A DNA stretch of 64,000 bases from Gilliamella apicola (lineage in GTDB: Bacteria > Pseudomonadota > Gammaproteobacteria > Enterobacterales > Orbaceae), in contig NZ_CP007445.1 in assembly GCF_000599985.1 (NCBI RefSeq), positions 248,001 through 312,000 of the forward strand, written 5' to 3'. The notes under the pieces are model-generated. The model was not told where the DNA came from and did not search any database. It saw nothing but the letters and a program-made list of their open reading frames with translations. This document shows, in pieces, positions 27,088-38,480 of this stretch; the stretch's first letter is position 1, and every line of letters begins with the position of its first letter. Made by a program: the position numbers and the translations under genes.

Positions 27088-27414
27088 ATGAGTAATAATA
27101 TTGTTTCACTTTCTGAAGCGACATTTGACAAACAAATCAATGATACTGAAAAACCAATATTGGTCGATTTTTGGGCTGAATGGTGTAGGCCTTGTAAAAT
27201 GATTGCACCAATTTTAGAAGAAGTCGCACAAGAATACGGTGATAAAGTGATCTTTGCTAAAGTTAATATTGAGGAAAATCCTAGTATAGCCCCTAAATTT
27301 AATATACGTGGAATCCCTACACTATTAATTTTCAAACATGGTAAAGTTGTTGCAACGCAAGTTGGAGAATCATCTAAAGCACAGCTAAAAAGCTTTATTG
27401 ATGGGCAGCTTTAA
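27088..27414 (+). CDS. trxA: thioredoxin with CRPC active site
   Basis: A 108-residue thioredoxin, the main cytosolic protein-disulfide reductant. Fold landmarks are VDFWAEW, the active site and the cis-Pro loop GIPTLLIF. The active site is W-C33-R-P-C36: Arg replaces the near-universal Gly (WCGPC), by codon AGG. All other positions look normal. The ATG at 27088 has GGGGA seven bases upstream and matches the TrxA N-terminus. The order rhlB (divergent), trxA, rho is that of E. coli, so this is the housekeeping thioredoxin, not a paralogue. An Arg here would be expected to change redox potential or partner choice (inference). Confidence 0.93.
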   Translation: MSNNIVSLSEATFDKQINDTEKPILVDFWAEWCRPCKMIAPILEEVAQEYGDKVIFAKVNIEENPSIAPKFNIRGIPTLLIFKHGKVVATQVGESSKAQLKSFIDGQL

Positions 27415-27434
27415 TTGTGTTAGATCATTATTAC

Positions 27435-27470
27435 AAATAATAAGAGTAATAAAAATTACTCTTATTATTT
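27435..27470 (+). terminator. 16-base perfect hairpin after trxA
   Basis: The stem at 27435-27450 pairs perfectly with 27455-27470 around an AAAA loop and is followed by ATTTTAAATA. It is AT-rich but very long. It separates trxA from the rho leader. Confidence 0.65.
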
Positions 27471-27759
27471 ATTTTAAATAAATATATCTCACAGATAAAG
27501 TATAATTAAATATAGACACAGTGCATTTTTTAGTGTACATTGCTAACCTCTTACAAGAACTCCTTTCTGCAATCCATTGTTTTTATTGATTAAGTGGGTG
27601 AATAGTTTATATCTAAACGCATATTGTCATCAAAAATTAATAATTGATTGCGTTTGTTTATTGCCAGAAAGAGGTTTTTTATAAGTAAATTAAAGAAATA
27701 TACAAAAAATAGCGGTAATTGCAAACATATCAATTTTATCCTCAAGAATTTTTAAAATT
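27471..27759 (+). promoter_or_regulatory. leader region of rho
   Basis: About 290 bases without a gene. A pyrimidine-rich, G-poor part (CTAACCTCTTACAAGAACTC and on to 27579) has the look of a Rho-loading site. rho mRNA leaders are autoregulated by Rho in E. coli. I saw no convincing rhoL-like leader peptide, and the transcription start is not clear. Confidence 0.4.
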
Positions 27760-29022
27760 ATGAATTTAACTGAATTAAAAAACACTTCTGTCTCCGAGCT
27801 TGTAGCGCTTGGTGAAAAAACAATGGGTCTTGAAAATCTTGCTCGTCTTAGAAAACAAGACATTATTTTTGCAATTTTAAAGCAGCATGCTAAAAGCGGT
27901 GAAGATATTTTTGGCGATGGTGTGCTTGAAATTTTGCAAGATGGGTTCGGTTTTTTACGTTCTGCCGATAGCTCATACTTAGCAGGACCTGACGATATTT
28001 ATGTATCACCAAGCCAAATTAGGCGATTTAATTTAAGAACGGGCGATACAATTGCTGGAAAAATCAGACCGCCAAAAGAGGGCGAACGTTATTTTGCCTT
28101 ACTTAAAGTTAACGAAGTTAATCATGATAAACCTGAAGATGCTCGCAATAAAATCCTCTTTGAAAACTTAACTCCACTTCATCCAAACTCTAGATTACGC
28201 ATGGAACGCGGCAATGGTTCTACCGAAGATATTACAGCTAGAGTACTTGATTTAGCTTCACCGATTGGTAAAGGTCAACGTGGTTTGATCGTTGCGCCTC
28301 CAAAAGCTGGTAAAACCATGCTACTGCAAAACATTGCACAAAGTTTGGCTGTGAATCATCCTGAGTGTGAACTCGTGGTATTGATGATTGATGAACGACC
28401 AGAAGAAGTCACTGAAATGCAACGTTTGGTAAAAGGTGAAGTAGTTGCATCAACTTTTGATGAGCCTGCTGCAAGGCATGTTCAGGTTGCTGAAATGGTT
28501 ATTGAACGCGCTAAACGTTTAGTGGAACATAAAAAAGATGTCATTATTTTACTCGATTCAATTACTCGTCTAGCACGCGCCTATAACACGGTTGTTCCGT
28601 CATCAGGTAAAGTATTAACTGGTGGTGTAGATGCAAATGCATTACATCGACCAAAACGTTTTTTTGGTGCAGCACGTAATGTTGAAGAAGGTGGTAGTTT
28701 AACTATTATTGCAACCGCACTGATTGATACTGGCTCAAAAATGGATGAAGTCATTTACGAAGAGTTTAAAGGTACGGGTAATATGGAGGTACATTTATCT
28801 CGTAAAATTGCAGAGCGGCGTGTATTCCCTGCAATTGACTTTAATCGCTCTGGTACTCGTAAAGAAGATTTAATGACTTCACCAGATGAGTTACAAAAAA
28901 TGTGGATTTTGCGCAAAATTCTTAACCCAATGGGTGAAATCGACGCGATGGAATTTTTGATTGATAAACTTGCCATGACTAAAACGAATGATGAGTTTTT
29001 TGAAATGATGAAGCGTTCATGA
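27760..29022 (+). CDS. rho: transcription termination factor Rho
   Basis: A 420-residue hexameric RNA-dependent ATPase that ends transcription of untranslated RNA. The N-terminal Rho-N domain is followed by the cold-shock-like primary RNA site ([29 protein letters not shown] near 62-90). The ATPase core follows: Walker [10 protein letters not shown] near 180, Walker [11 protein letters not shown] near 260, Q-loop/R-loop region [22 protein letters not shown] and R finger. Length and sequence are those of gammaproteobacterial Rho with no insertion. Downstream of trxA as in E. coli; closed by an intrinsic terminator. Confidence 0.96.
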   Translation: MNLTELKNTSVSELVALGEKTMGLENLARLRKQDIIFAILKQHAKSGEDIFGDGVLEILQDGFGFLRSADSSYLAGPDDIYVSPSQIRRFNLRTGDTIAGKIRPPKEGERYFALLKVNEVNHDKPEDARNKILFENLTPLHPNSRLRMERGNGSTEDITARVLDLASPIGKGQRGLIVAPPKAGKTMLLQNIAQSLAVNHPECELVVLMIDERPEEVTEMQRLVKGEVVASTFDEPAARHVQVAEMVIERAKRLVEHKKDVIILLDSITRLARAYNTVVPSSGKVLTGGVDANALHRPKRFFGAARNVEEGGSLTIIATALIDTGSKMDEVIYEEFKGTGNMEVHLSRKIAERRVFPAIDFNRSGTRKEDLMTSPDELQKMWILRKILNPMGEIDAMEFLIDKLAMTKTNDEFFEMMKRS

Positions 29023-29058
29023 TTTGCGTAATTAGTACTAAATATAATTAAAGTTACT

Positions 29059-29093
29059 AAAAAAGCCGTATTATATTCTGATACGGTTTTTTT
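29059..29093 (+). terminator. rho terminator
   Basis: Core stem CCGTAT (29066-29071) / ATACGG (29081-29086), extended by a G-U pair and A-T pairs, then a run of seven T's. Confidence 0.8.
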
Positions 29094-29195
29094 GTGGAAA
29101 AATAGAGCGTAATTTATAAAACTTAAATAAGTTTTAGGTATTGTTAAAAAGCCTTAGAGTTTAAGGTTATATAGATTTAATATAGGAGCCAAATC

Positions 29196-30611
29196 ATGTC
29201 TAAACAACAAATCGGTGTTATTGGAATGGCAGTTATGGGCCGCAACCTTGCGCTCAATATTGAAAGTCGTGGATTTTCTGTTGCTATCTATAATCGTTCT
29301 AAAGATAAAACAGAACAAGTAATGGCGGAACATTCTGATAAGCAATTGGTTCCTTATTTCACGATTGAAGATTTTGTAAATTCATTAGAAAAACCTCGTC
29401 GTATCCTTATCATGGTTCAAGCCGGTAAAGGAACAGATGCAGTTATTAATGAGTTACGTCCACTATTAGATAAAGGTGATATTATTATTGATGGCGGAAA
29501 TGCGTATTTTGAAGATACCATTCGCCGAAATAAAATGCTTTCCGATGAAGGTTTTAACTTTATTGGGGCCGGTGTTTCTGGTGGTGAAGAAGGTGCATTA
29601 AAAGGTCCTTCAATTATGCCTGGAGGTCAAAAAGAAGCATATGCATTAGTTGCACCTATTTTAGAAAAAATAGCTGCTAAAGCTAATGGTGAACCATGTG
29701 TTGCTTATATTGGTCCAAATGGCGCGGGTCATTATGTTAAAATGGCGCATAATGGAATTGAATACGGCGATATGCAGCTTATAGCTGAAAGTTATTCAGT
29801 TTTAAAACATGTTGTAGGCCTAACCAATGATGAATTAGCTAATGTTTTTTCTGACTGGAATAAGGGTGAATTAAATAGCTATTTAATTGAGATTACGGCT
29901 GATATTTTTAAATTTAAAGATGAAGAAGACAATTATCTTGTTGATGTGATTTTAGATGCTGCAGGTAATAAAGGTACGGGTAAATGGACGAGTCAAAGTG
30001 CTTTAGATCTTGGCGAACCTTTATCATTGATAACTGAATCGGTATTTGCTCGTTATCTTTCTGCAATTAAAGATCAACGTGTGGCTGCATCAAAAGTATT
30101 AAAAGGTCCTAAACAAAATCCTTATGCTGGTGACAAGAAAGAGTTGATAGAAAAAGTGCGTAAAGCACTGTATATGGGTAAAATTATCTCCTATGCACAA
30201 GGGTTTGCACAGTTAAAAGCTGCTTCTCATAAATATCAATGGAATTTAAATTATGGAGAAATAGCCAAAATCTTTAGGGCTGGATGTATTATTCGCGCAC
30301 AATTCTTGCAAAAAATTACAGATGCCTATGCAGATAATAATGAGATTGATAATTTGTTATTAGCACCTTATTTCAATCAAACTGTCGAAGTTTATCAACA
30401 GTCATTGCGTGATGTAGTCTCGTTAGCTATCCAACAAGGTATTGCGGTGCCAACGCTTTCGGCAGCTATAGCTTATTATGATAGTTATCGTTCTGCTGTA
30501 TTACCAGCTAATTTAATTCAAGCACAGCGAGATTATTTTGGTGCTCATACTTATCAACGTATCGATAAAGAGGGTGTTTTCCACACTGATTGGTTAAACA
30601 TTGAGTCATAA
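29196..30611 (+). CDS. gnd: 6-phosphogluconate dehydrogenase, decarboxylating
   Basis: A 471-residue enzyme of the oxidative pentose phosphate pathway, making ribulose-5-phosphate, CO2 and NADPH. Features: NADP-binding [17 protein letters not shown] near 10, NRS for the 2'-phosphate, substrate motif [21 protein letters not shown] near 127, and catalytic Lys in [16 protein letters not shown] near 184. The length is exactly that of the family (468-471), and AGGAG lies before the ATG. Stand-alone gene; no edd/zwf next to it. Confidence 0.96.
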   Translation: MSKQQIGVIGMAVMGRNLALNIESRGFSVAIYNRSKDKTEQVMAEHSDKQLVPYFTIEDFVNSLEKPRRILIMVQAGKGTDAVINELRPLLDKGDIIIDGGNAYFEDTIRRNKMLSDEGFNFIGAGVSGGEEGALKGPSIMPGGQKEAYALVAPILEKIAAKANGEPCVAYIGPNGAGHYVKMAHNGIEYGDMQLIAESYSVLKHVVGLTNDELANVFSDWNKGELNSYLIEITADIFKFKDEEDNYLVDVILDAAGNKGTGKWTSQSALDLGEPLSLITESVFARYLSAIKDQRVAASKVLKGPKQNPYAGDKKELIEKVRKALYMGKIISYAQGFAQLKAASHKYQWNLNYGEIAKIFRAGCIIRAQFLQKITDAYADNNEIDNLLLAPYFNQTVEVYQQSLRDVVSLAIQQGIAVPTLSAAIAYYDSYRSAVLPANLIQAQRDYFGAHTYQRIDKEGVFHTDWLNIES

Positions 30612-30639
30612 TTGTTTTTAATGTGAGCAATAATTTTTG

Positions 30640-30674
30640 TTAAAAGAGTGTAAGGTTACCTTACACTCTTTTAA
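30640..30674. terminator. gnd terminator
   Basis: A perfect 16-base stem (30640-30655 with 30659-30674) around a TTA loop; the sequence is AAAGAGTGTAAGG against its complement. The T's on the right arm serve as the tract. It could act on both strands. Confidence 0.75.
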
Positions 30675-30793
30675 GAATTGTTTTCTTATCATCCAATAAA
30701 TTCATTCAAATTTTTTAAGCTACCTATAAAAAGGCTTGTAGTGCTTGATCTTTGCTTTGTCAAGTAATTTTATTTACTAAAAAATCTGGAAAA

Positions 30794-30809
30794 ACACAAT
30801 ATATGGTGT
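30794..30809 (+). promoter_or_regulatory. NrdR box 1 upstream of nrdD
   Basis: ACACAATATATGGTGT matches the NrdR palindrome ACACWATATATWGTGT at all but one position. It lies 188 bases before the nrdD start. Confidence 0.75.
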
Positions 30810-30824
30810 ATAATTCAATTATAT

Positions 30825-30840
30825 TTACTATATGTAGTAT
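30825..30840 (+). promoter_or_regulatory. NrdR box 2 upstream of nrdD
   Basis: TTACTATATGTAGTAT is a weaker NrdR palindrome. Its centre is 31 bases from that of box 1. NrdR sites occur in pairs three helix turns apart, so the spacing strongly supports both boxes. Confidence 0.7.
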
Positions 30841-30942
30841 CATCTAAGCAATGTGAAAATTCTGGTCTATATCAAATAAAGTCTAATATTCTAATAAAAA
30901 AATCAATTGTTTTAATCATTACAATTAACATGAGTATTAATA

Positions 30943-30956
30943 TTGATATAAATCCT
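30943..30956 (+). promoter_or_regulatory. possible FNR half-site motif upstream of nrdD
   Basis: TTGATATAAATCCT fits the left half of TTGAT-N4-ATCAA fully and three of five bases of the right half. FNR control of nrdDG is known in E. coli. Here it lies only 40 bases before the ATG and remains a weak call. Confidence 0.25.
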
Positions 30957-30996
30957 ATGCTAACTACTATTTATTAATGAATGTTGAGGAGTATAT

Positions 30997-33132
30997 ATGC
31001 CTGTAGTAATTAAACGTGATGGTTGCCAGACCGCATTTAATGAAGGTCGAATCAGAGATGCTATCGTTAAAGCAGCAGTTGCTGCTAATGTTAATGATCC
31101 AGATTATTGTGCTGCTGTTGCCCAAGAGATTACTAAGCAAATGGCTGAGCGTGAGAGTGTCGATATTAACGAAATTCAAAACGCAGTTGAAAATCAGCTG
31201 ATGTCAGGCCCTTATAAAAAGTTGGCTAGAACCTATATTGAATATAGACATGATCGCGATCGAGAACGTGAACAACGCAGTCGATTAACTCAGGATATTC
31301 GTGGTTTAATTGAACAAAGTAATGTTGCAATCTTAAATGAAAATGCTAATAAAGATAGTAAAGTTATTCCTACGCAACGAGACTTGCTTGCGGGGATTGT
31401 GGCAAAGCATTACGCTAAACAATATCTATTACCTAAAGAAATTTCACGAGCCCATGATTGTGGTGAAATTCATTATCATGATCTCGACTATGCACCATTT
31501 TTCCCGATGTTTAACTGTATGCTAATCGATTTAGATGGTATGTTAACAAATGGCTTCAAAATGGGTAATGCTGAAATTGAACCGCCAAAATCAATTGCGA
31601 CGGCTACAGCAGTAACAGCGCAAATTATTGCTCAAGTTGCTAGTCATATTTATGGCGGAACAACTATAAATCGTATTGACGAAATTTTAGCTAAATTTGT
31701 CACTATCAGTTATCAAAAACATAAACAAGTAGCAGAAGAATGGAATATTTCAAATCCAGAAGCTTACGCTGAAAGTCGTACTCAAAAAGAGTGTTATGAT
31801 GCTTTTCAATCTTTAGAATATGAGGTCAATACTTTACATACTGCTAATGGTCAAACTCCATTTGTTACTTTTGGTTTTGGTCTAGGGACAAGCTGGGAGT
31901 CACGCTTAATTCAAGAGTCAATTCTTAAAGTTCGTATAAAAGGTTTAGGTAAAAATCATAAAACCGCTGTTTTTCCAAAATTAGTTTTTGCAATTAAAGA
32001 TGGAATTAATCATAAACCAAACGATGTAAATTATGATATTAAGCAACTTGCATTAGAGTGTGCAAGCAAACGTATGTACCCAGATATATTAAATTACGAT
32101 AAAGTCGTTGAAGTTACTGGTTCATTCAAAACGCCAATGGGATGTCGAAGCTTTTTAGGTGTTTATGAAGAAGATGGTCATAAAATTCATGACGGTCGTA
32201 ATAATTTAGGCGTAATTAGTTTAAATCTTCCACGTATTGCAATTGAAGCGCATGGCGATGAATCGCAGTTTTGGAAAATTTTAGATAAACGTTTAGCTCT
32301 ATGCAAAAAGGCCTTAATGACACGTATTGCTCGTTTAGAAGGGGTTAAAGCCCGTGTAGCACCTATTTTATATATGGAAGGCGCTTGTGGTGTGCGACTA
32401 AAAGAAGATGATAGCGTATCTGAAATATTCAAAAATGGTCGAGCTTCTATTTCATTAGGCTATATCGGTATTCATGAAACTCTAAATGCACTTTATGGTA
32501 ATCAAACTCACCCATTTGATAATGAAACTTTACGTCAAAAAGGTATTGCCATTGTTGAACATTTACGTAAAGCTGTAGAACAATGGAAAGATGAGACTGG
32601 TTATGGTTTTAGCTTGTACAGTACACCAAGCGAAAATTTGTGTGATCGTTTCTGTAGACTTGATGCTGCTGAGTTTGGCATCATTTCTGGTGTCACTGAT
32701 AAAGGTTATTATACAAACAGTTTTCATCTTGATGTTGAGAAAAAAGTTAATCCATACGAAAAAATTGAGTTTGAGAAAGCTTATCCACCAGTAGCAAATG
32801 GCGGATTTATCTGTTATGGAGAATATCCTAATATGATAAATAATATTAAAGCATTAGAAGATGTTTGGGACTATAGCTATAGCCGAGTACCTTACTATGG
32901 TACTAATACACCTATTGATGAGTGTTATGAATGTGGTTATACCGGTGAATTTTCTTGCACAAGTAAAGGCTTTGTTTGCCCAAGTTGTGGTAATCATGAT
33001 TCATCTAAAGTCTCAGTAACTCGTCGTGTTTGTGGTTACTTAGGTAGTCCTGATGCCCGTCCATTTAATGCTGGAAAACAAGAAGAAGTCAAACGTCGAG
33101 TTAAACATTTAAATAATGGTCAAATTGGTTAA
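30997..33132 (+). CDS. nrdD: anaerobic (class III) ribonucleoside-triphosphate reductase
   Basis: A 711-residue glycyl-radical enzyme that makes dNTPs without oxygen. The N-terminal ATP-cone (1-95; VIKRDGCQTAFNEGRIRDAI) gives allosteric control. The barrel contains the catalytic Cys region (MFNCMLIDLDGML near 175). The C-terminal zinc site has CYECGYTGEF and CPSCG near 645-665. The glycyl radical site is RVCGYLG with Gly680. Length is one residue shorter than E. coli. Activated by NrdG, encoded 18 bases downstream. Two NrdR boxes lie upstream. A ribosome site GAGGAG precedes the ATG. Confidence 0.96.
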   Translation: MPVVIKRDGCQTAFNEGRIRDAIVKAAVAANVNDPDYCAAVAQEITKQMAERESVDINEIQNAVENQLMSGPYKKLARTYIEYRHDRDREREQRSRLTQDIRGLIEQSNVAILNENANKDSKVIPTQRDLLAGIVAKHYAKQYLLPKEISRAHDCGEIHYHDLDYAPFFPMFNCMLIDLDGMLTNGFKMGNAEIEPPKSIATATAVTAQIIAQVASHIYGGTTINRIDEILAKFVTISYQKHKQVAEEWNISNPEAYAESRTQKECYDAFQSLEYEVNTLHTANGQTPFVTFGFGLGTSWESRLIQESILKVRIKGLGKNHKTAVFPKLVFAIKDGINHKPNDVNYDIKQLALECASKRMYPDILNYDKVVEVTGSFKTPMGCRSFLGVYEEDGHKIHDGRNNLGVISLNLPRIAIEAHGDESQFWKILDKRLALCKKALMTRIARLEGVKARVAPILYMEGACGVRLKEDDSVSEIFKNGRASISLGYIGIHETLNALYGNQTHPFDNETLRQKGIAIVEHLRKAVEQWKDETGYGFSLYSTPSENLCDRFCRLDAAEFGIISGVTDKGYYTNSFHLDVEKKVNPYEKIEFEKAYPPVANGGFICYGEYPNMINNIKALEDVWDYSYSRVPYYGTNTPIDECYECGYTGEFSCTSKGFVCPSCGNHDSSKVSVTRRVCGYLGSPDARPFNAGKQEEVKRRVKHLNNGQIG

Positions 33133-33149
33133 TCATTGTTTTAAAAAAT

Positions 33150-33614
33150 ATGAATTATCATCGCTATTATCCTGTTGATGTTGTAAATGGCGAAGGAACC
33201 CGTTGTGTACTTTTTGTTGCTGGCTGTGAACATCAATGTCCGGGTTGTTATAACAAAAGTACATGGGGAGTTAATTCAGGCTCGCCGTTTACACAATCAC
33301 TTGAAGATCAAATCATTAAAGATTTACAAGACACAGAAATAAAACGTCAAGGATTATCGCTTTCTGGCGGTGATCCTTTACATCCAAAAAATGTTCCAGC
33401 AATATTAAAACTTGTTAAACGTGTTAAATCTGAATGCGATAACAAAGATATTTGGTTATGGACTGGATATAAACTTGATGAATTAAGTGCCGATCAGCAA
33501 GAAGTTGTATCTTATGTTGATGTGCTAATTGATGGTAAATTTGTTCAAGAACTAGCTGATCCTCGACTATTATGGCGAGGAAGCAGCAATCAAATCATTT
33601 ACCGTTTTAAGTAA
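33150..33614 (+). CDS. nrdG: anaerobic ribonucleotide reductase activating protein
   Basis: A 154-residue radical-SAM activase that puts the glycyl radical on NrdD. The iron-sulfur motif CxxxCxxC is C26-EHQ-C30-PG-C33, followed by LSLSGGDPLHPKN (SAM/GGE-type motif) near 72. Same operon as nrdD with an 18-base gap. Length and motif match E. coli NrdG. Confidence 0.95.
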   Translation: MNYHRYYPVDVVNGEGTRCVLFVAGCEHQCPGCYNKSTWGVNSGSPFTQSLEDQIIKDLQDTEIKRQGLSLSGGDPLHPKNVPAILKLVKRVKSECDNKDIWLWTGYKLDELSADQQEVVSYVDVLIDGKFVQELADPRLLWRGSSNQIIYRFK

Positions 33615-33624
33615 AGCTTTAGAA

Positions 33625-34287
33625 TTATTGTTGTGATTTATGTAAATTTAAAAGATAAGAAATTGCTTCTCGATAATTAATTTCAAGATTTTCACTACTT
33701 GACGATGTAATATGTAAATCAGTAATTTTGCCATTATCAATACCATAAACCCAGCCATGTAAATTCGTTTTTTGACCGCGTTGCCATGCTGATTGAATAA
33801 TCGTTGAATGGCCTAAATTATAAACTTGTTCAATAACATTAAGCTCACACAAAATATCTAATCTGATCTCTGGTGGAAACTCACCAATAAGAGAACTGTT
33901 ACGAAACCATAAATCACGAATATGCAGCAACCAGTTATTAATTAATCCTATGTCTGGATTTTCAACTGCAGCGCGTATTCCACCACATCCTAAATGTCCA
34001 CATACTATAATATCTTCAATTTTTAGCACATCAACGGCATATTGCACAACAGATAGACAATTAAGATCTGTATGAATAACCAAATTACCGACATTTCGAT
34101 GAACAAACAATTCGCCGGGTTTTAGCTTAATTAATTTTTCAGCAGGAACTCGGCTATCTGAACAACCAATCCATAAAAATTTTGGATTTTGTGCAATGGC
34201 AAGTTGTTTAAAAAATTCGGGATCTTCTTGCTCTATTTTTTCTGACCATTCGTGATTAAAACGGATTAAATCATTAACATCAAACAT
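33625..34287 (-). CDS. can: beta-class carbonic anhydrase
   Basis: A 220-residue zinc enzyme interconverting CO2 and bicarbonate in the cytosol. Zinc ligands Cys42 and Asp44 (GCSDSR), His98 and Cys101 (CGHLGCGG) are at the same positions as E. coli Can. The ATG at 34287, with AAGGA eight bases upstream, is preferred to the GTG at 34290. It is convergent with nrdG (10-base gap), so the two transcripts may overlap. Confidence 0.93.
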   Translation of the reverse strand: MFDVNDLIRFNHEWSEKIEQEDPEFFKQLAIAQNPKFLWIGCSDSRVPAEKLIKLKPGELFVHRNVGNLVIHTDLNCLSVVQYAVDVLKIEDIIVCGHLGCGGIRAAVENPDIGLINNWLLHIRDLWFRNSSLIGEFPPEIRLDILCELNVIEQVYNLGHSTIIQSAWQRGQKTNLHGWVYGIDNGKITDLHITSSSSENLEINYREAISYLLNLHKSQQ

Positions 34288-34356
34288 CACACTATTCCTT
34301 ATTTTTTAGATAGTTATTATTATTGGGTTATTTAATTGGTATAAATTCTATACTAA

Positions 34357-35415
34357 TTAATTCGTTTTTATATGTTGAATCTTACTTTTCATAATAAGCT
34401 TTCGCCAAATTGGAGTAGTTAATATTTTGGCTTTAATAATCTTGCTATATAGTTTAAGGCGTAGTGGTATTGTTTTTTGATAATATCGCTTATTTGGTTT
34501 CGGTTGACCACTATTTAATATTTTGCTTAAAATTTCAGCACTGTCAAGTGCATAACTGATTCCCTCTAAAGAACTTGCACTAATAAATCCTGCCGCTTCA
34601 CCTATTAAAAATATATTTTCATTGCCAGTATAAAAGTCACGGAAACGATTAGGATAGATAACTAAACATTTTTCAGCTTTCACCGGCTCGCCAAAGATAA
34701 AACCTTGTTGTGTTAATTTTTGTTTTAATTGCTCAAAATGTTTATTGGCATTTTTTTTAGGGAATGCTCCACCAAGTATAAAATAGCCATCTTTAGACAT
34801 ACTCCAAGCATAGCAATTGGTTAATTGGTTATCAAAAATACAAGAATAAAAAGGATTTGAATGTTTTTCAGTAAACCATTGTTGAATTGCTACATATTGT
34901 CTGATGGAATGATTGGGATAGCGCATTCGTCTAACAACTGAATTTGCACCATCAGCACCAATTACATATCGAGCGGTAACATTCTGTTCTATTTGATTTT
35001 CATCGACAAAAGTAATTTGATAACCATCAATGATTCTTCTTACTTCTTTACACAGAGTATTATGTAAAACTGTAACTGTGGTAGGAATAAGTGACTTTAA
35101 CCATAGATCAAACTTATGTCTATCAAAACTAATATAGCTACGTTGATAATTACGGACTAGTTTAGTTTGTAAATCTATAGTTTTGACACTGAAAATTTGT
35201 GGATTGGTTAAAATATCTGTTGGAATATTTAATTTTTGTCTAATGAAAGATTTTTGAGCATCATTTGCCAATAATCCTCCACAAGGTTTATGAAAACCTT
35301 TATTACCAGTTTGATATTTTTTATCTAAAGCAATAATCTTAAAAGATGGGTTAAGTAAACGTGCTAACGTACTACCTGCAGGGCCAAGACCAATGATTGC
35401 AATATCGTAATCCAT
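34357..35415 (-). CDS. cbrA: FAD-dependent oxidoreductase CbrA (geranylgeranyl-reductase family)
   Basis: A 352-residue flavoprotein. The N-terminal FAD motif is [15 protein letters not shown] near 8, with [20 protein letters not shown] near 40, [10 protein letters not shown] near 155 and [26 protein letters not shown] near 270. Many stretches match E. coli CbrA (YidS), for example [12 protein letters not shown] and [12 protein letters not shown]. The E. coli gene belongs to the CreBC regulon and has been tied to colicin E2 tolerance; the chemical substrate is unknown. No creBC or cbrBC neighbours here. Confidence 0.8.
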   Translation of the reverse strand: MDYDIAIIGLGPAGSTLARLLNPSFKIIALDKKYQTGNKGFHKPCGGLLANDAQKSFIRQKLNIPTDILTNPQIFSVKTIDLQTKLVRNYQRSYISFDRHKFDLWLKSLIPTTVTVLHNTLCKEVRRIIDGYQITFVDENQIEQNVTARYVIGADGANSVVRRMRYPNHSIRQYVAIQQWFTEKHSNPFYSCIFDNQLTNCYAWSMSKDGYFILGGAFPKKNANKHFEQLKQKLTQQGFIFGEPVKAEKCLVIYPNRFRDFYTGNENIFLIGEAAGFISASSLEGISYALDSAEILSKILNSGQPKPNKRYYQKTIPLRLKLYSKIIKAKILTTPIWRKLIMKSKIQHIKTN

Positions 35416-35517
35416 ATTATTATGTTACTTACTCAATAAATTTAAAAAAGCTTGCCATATTATCATATATAAAATAAAAAAAGACTATTATGGTTATACT
35501 CTTGCTAATTTAGTTTT

Positions 35518-35559
35518 TTGTAAAGATCTTTCAGGTTAACTATACGTTTGAGTATAAAA
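35518..35559 (+). repeat. 42-base dispersed element, copy B
   Basis: Same length and same ends (TTGTAAA ... ACGTTTGAGTATAAAA) as the copies at 936 and 51823. It lies between two minus-strand genes, upstream of cbrA and downstream of yjiA. Unlike the other two copies it is therefore not just after a plus-strand stop codon. Confidence 0.6.
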
Positions 35560-35623
35560 ACAGATGGTAAAATCATCAATAAAATAGAAATTAGTTTTTA
35601 TTGTGTTAAACATCTTCTAATTT

Positions 35624-36664
35624 TTAGCTAGCAATAGTTTTTAAAAATTCTTGATTCAAATCATCAAATGGCAAAATACGACTAATTACGACTAATCGAG
35701 ATATTTTTTCAGAAGGATCTTGCCATGAAGAACCATAATCGAAACCAACAACTTTATGTACTCCTTGAACAATCAAACGTTGCGGGTTATCTTTAATCGC
35801 TAATACACCTTTATACCGTAACATGTCATTACCATATTGCTCAACCAAGTTTTCCATAAATGAACCTATCTTTTTCAAATCAAGTTCGCCAGCTTCAAAA
35901 AGATAGGAGCAGATATTATCTGTCCATGATTGAGTTTGATTTTGTAATGGAAGAATTTTAAAGTTAGTTTCAATTTTTTTTAATGGATTAATAACAAGAA
36001 AACCTTTATTAATGATTAAATCGTCATTTAAATCGAATGAATGGATGTCAATCCATTGTGATTTTGGTATTTGTCCGTTTATCGCAACAATGATTGCAGC
36101 TTTATTATTAATTTTATTAATTCTACTAATAATCTCATTTTTTTGCTGTTCACTTATACAGTCAGTTTTAGTAACAATAATTCGATCAGCAAATCCAATC
36201 TGTGAAAGTGCTACTCGATGTTCATCTAAGTGTTGCAAAATGTGCTGAGCATCAACTAAGGTAATAATAGCATCAAGTTTAATCGTTTCACGAATCAAGT
36301 CGTCAATAAAAAATGTTTGAATAATTGGAGCCGGATCGGCAAGTCCTGTAGTTTCGATAATAAGACGATCGAATGTTAATTCACCTGCTATGCGCTGGGC
36401 ATGTAATTTATGAAGCGCATTGGTAAGTTCACCTTGTACGGTGCAGCAGATGCAACCATTGGTCATCTCAACAATTTGAATATCGCAATGGGCATTTAAT
36501 AAATCGCTATCAAGATTTATTTGACCAAATTCATTTTCAATAATGATTATTTTTTCGTTACGATTATTTTCTAATAAATGATTAATTAATGTCGTTTTAC
36601 CTGAACCGAGAAATCCTGTTAGTAAAGTGACAGGTAGTGGTTGCAAAATAATTGGGTTTGTCAT
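35624..36664 (-). CDS. yjiA: COG0523 GTP-binding metallochaperone YjiA
   Basis: A 346-residue G3E-family GTPase. P-loop GFLGSGKTTLI near 17, Walker B-like ENEFG near 43, the metal-binding motif GCICC (CxCC) near 70, the switch IIETTGLADPAP near 103 and the base-recognition TKTD near 166. The C-terminal CobW domain runs from about 230 to 330. It lies 16 bases after yjiX, the arrangement found beside btsT/cstA in E. coli. COG0523 proteins handle Zn, Co or Ni; the E. coli YjiA target is unsettled. Confidence 0.88.
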   Translation of the reverse strand: MTNPIILQPLPVTLLTGFLGSGKTTLINHLLENNRNEKIIIIENEFGQINLDSDLLNAHCDIQIVEMTNGCICCTVQGELTNALHKLHAQRIAGELTFDRLIIETTGLADPAPIIQTFFIDDLIRETIKLDAIITLVDAQHILQHLDEHRVALSQIGFADRIIVTKTDCISEQQKNEIISRINKINNKAAIIVAINGQIPKSQWIDIHSFDLNDDLIINKGFLVINPLKKIETNFKILPLQNQTQSWTDNICSYLFEAGELDLKKIGSFMENLVEQYGNDMLRYKGVLAIKDNPQRLIVQGVHKVVGFDYGSSWQDPSEKISRLVVISRILPFDDLNQEFLKTIAS

Positions 36665-36680
36665 TTTTTATCTCTAAATT

Positions 36681-36878
36681 TTAGCAACATTTAAATCCAC
36701 CTTTACCACCATAACGTGCATCTTGTCTTTCTTTAAAAAATTCTTCATAAGTCATAGGTGTTTGTTCAGGATGGGTTAGTTTCATGTGTTGAACATAATT
36801 ATCGTAATCAGGGATACCGACCATAAGCTTGGCAGCTTGACCGAGATATTTTCCTGCTTTGGCAAGTGAATCAAACAT
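36681..36878 (-). CDS. yjiX: YbdD/YjiX family small protein
   Basis: A 65-residue, hydrophilic protein with the family motifs [18 protein letters not shown] and [17 protein letters not shown], and a CC end. In E. coli this protein is encoded right after the pyruvate/peptide transporter BtsT or CstA and is thought to serve it. Here the upstream neighbour is a 293-base gap and then murA on the other strand; no transporter is present. First gene of a two-gene operon with yjiA. Confidence 0.88.
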   Translation of the reverse strand: MFDSLAKAGKYLGQAAKLMVGIPDYDNYVQHMKLTHPEQTPMTYEEFFKERQDARYGGKGGFKCC

Positions 36879-37162
36879 GTTTTATCTCTTAATTATTTTG
36901 AAAAGAATATTAGGAGTTTTAATTTTTTCTCGTAATCGACGGTATTAATAATTAACACATTTTCAATATAAGGCGCTATCTAAATTGAGTCAATCATTGA
37001 TTTGAAGTAATTTATAAAATTACATTAAATTAGACAATATTATCGAATAATAATGGATCGAATTCATCCTAGTTCTTTTAAAGAATTAAGTATATTTTTA
37101 CTAAATTGATTTATATATTATTAAATAACTTTTATAATATTGGCTAATTTATTATTTATTAG

Positions 37163-38425
<1,263 letters not shown>

Positions 38426-38480
38426 AATTCATCATAATTAAAACTTTAATAAGTTATCAATCGGCGAAAGGAGTACAATA

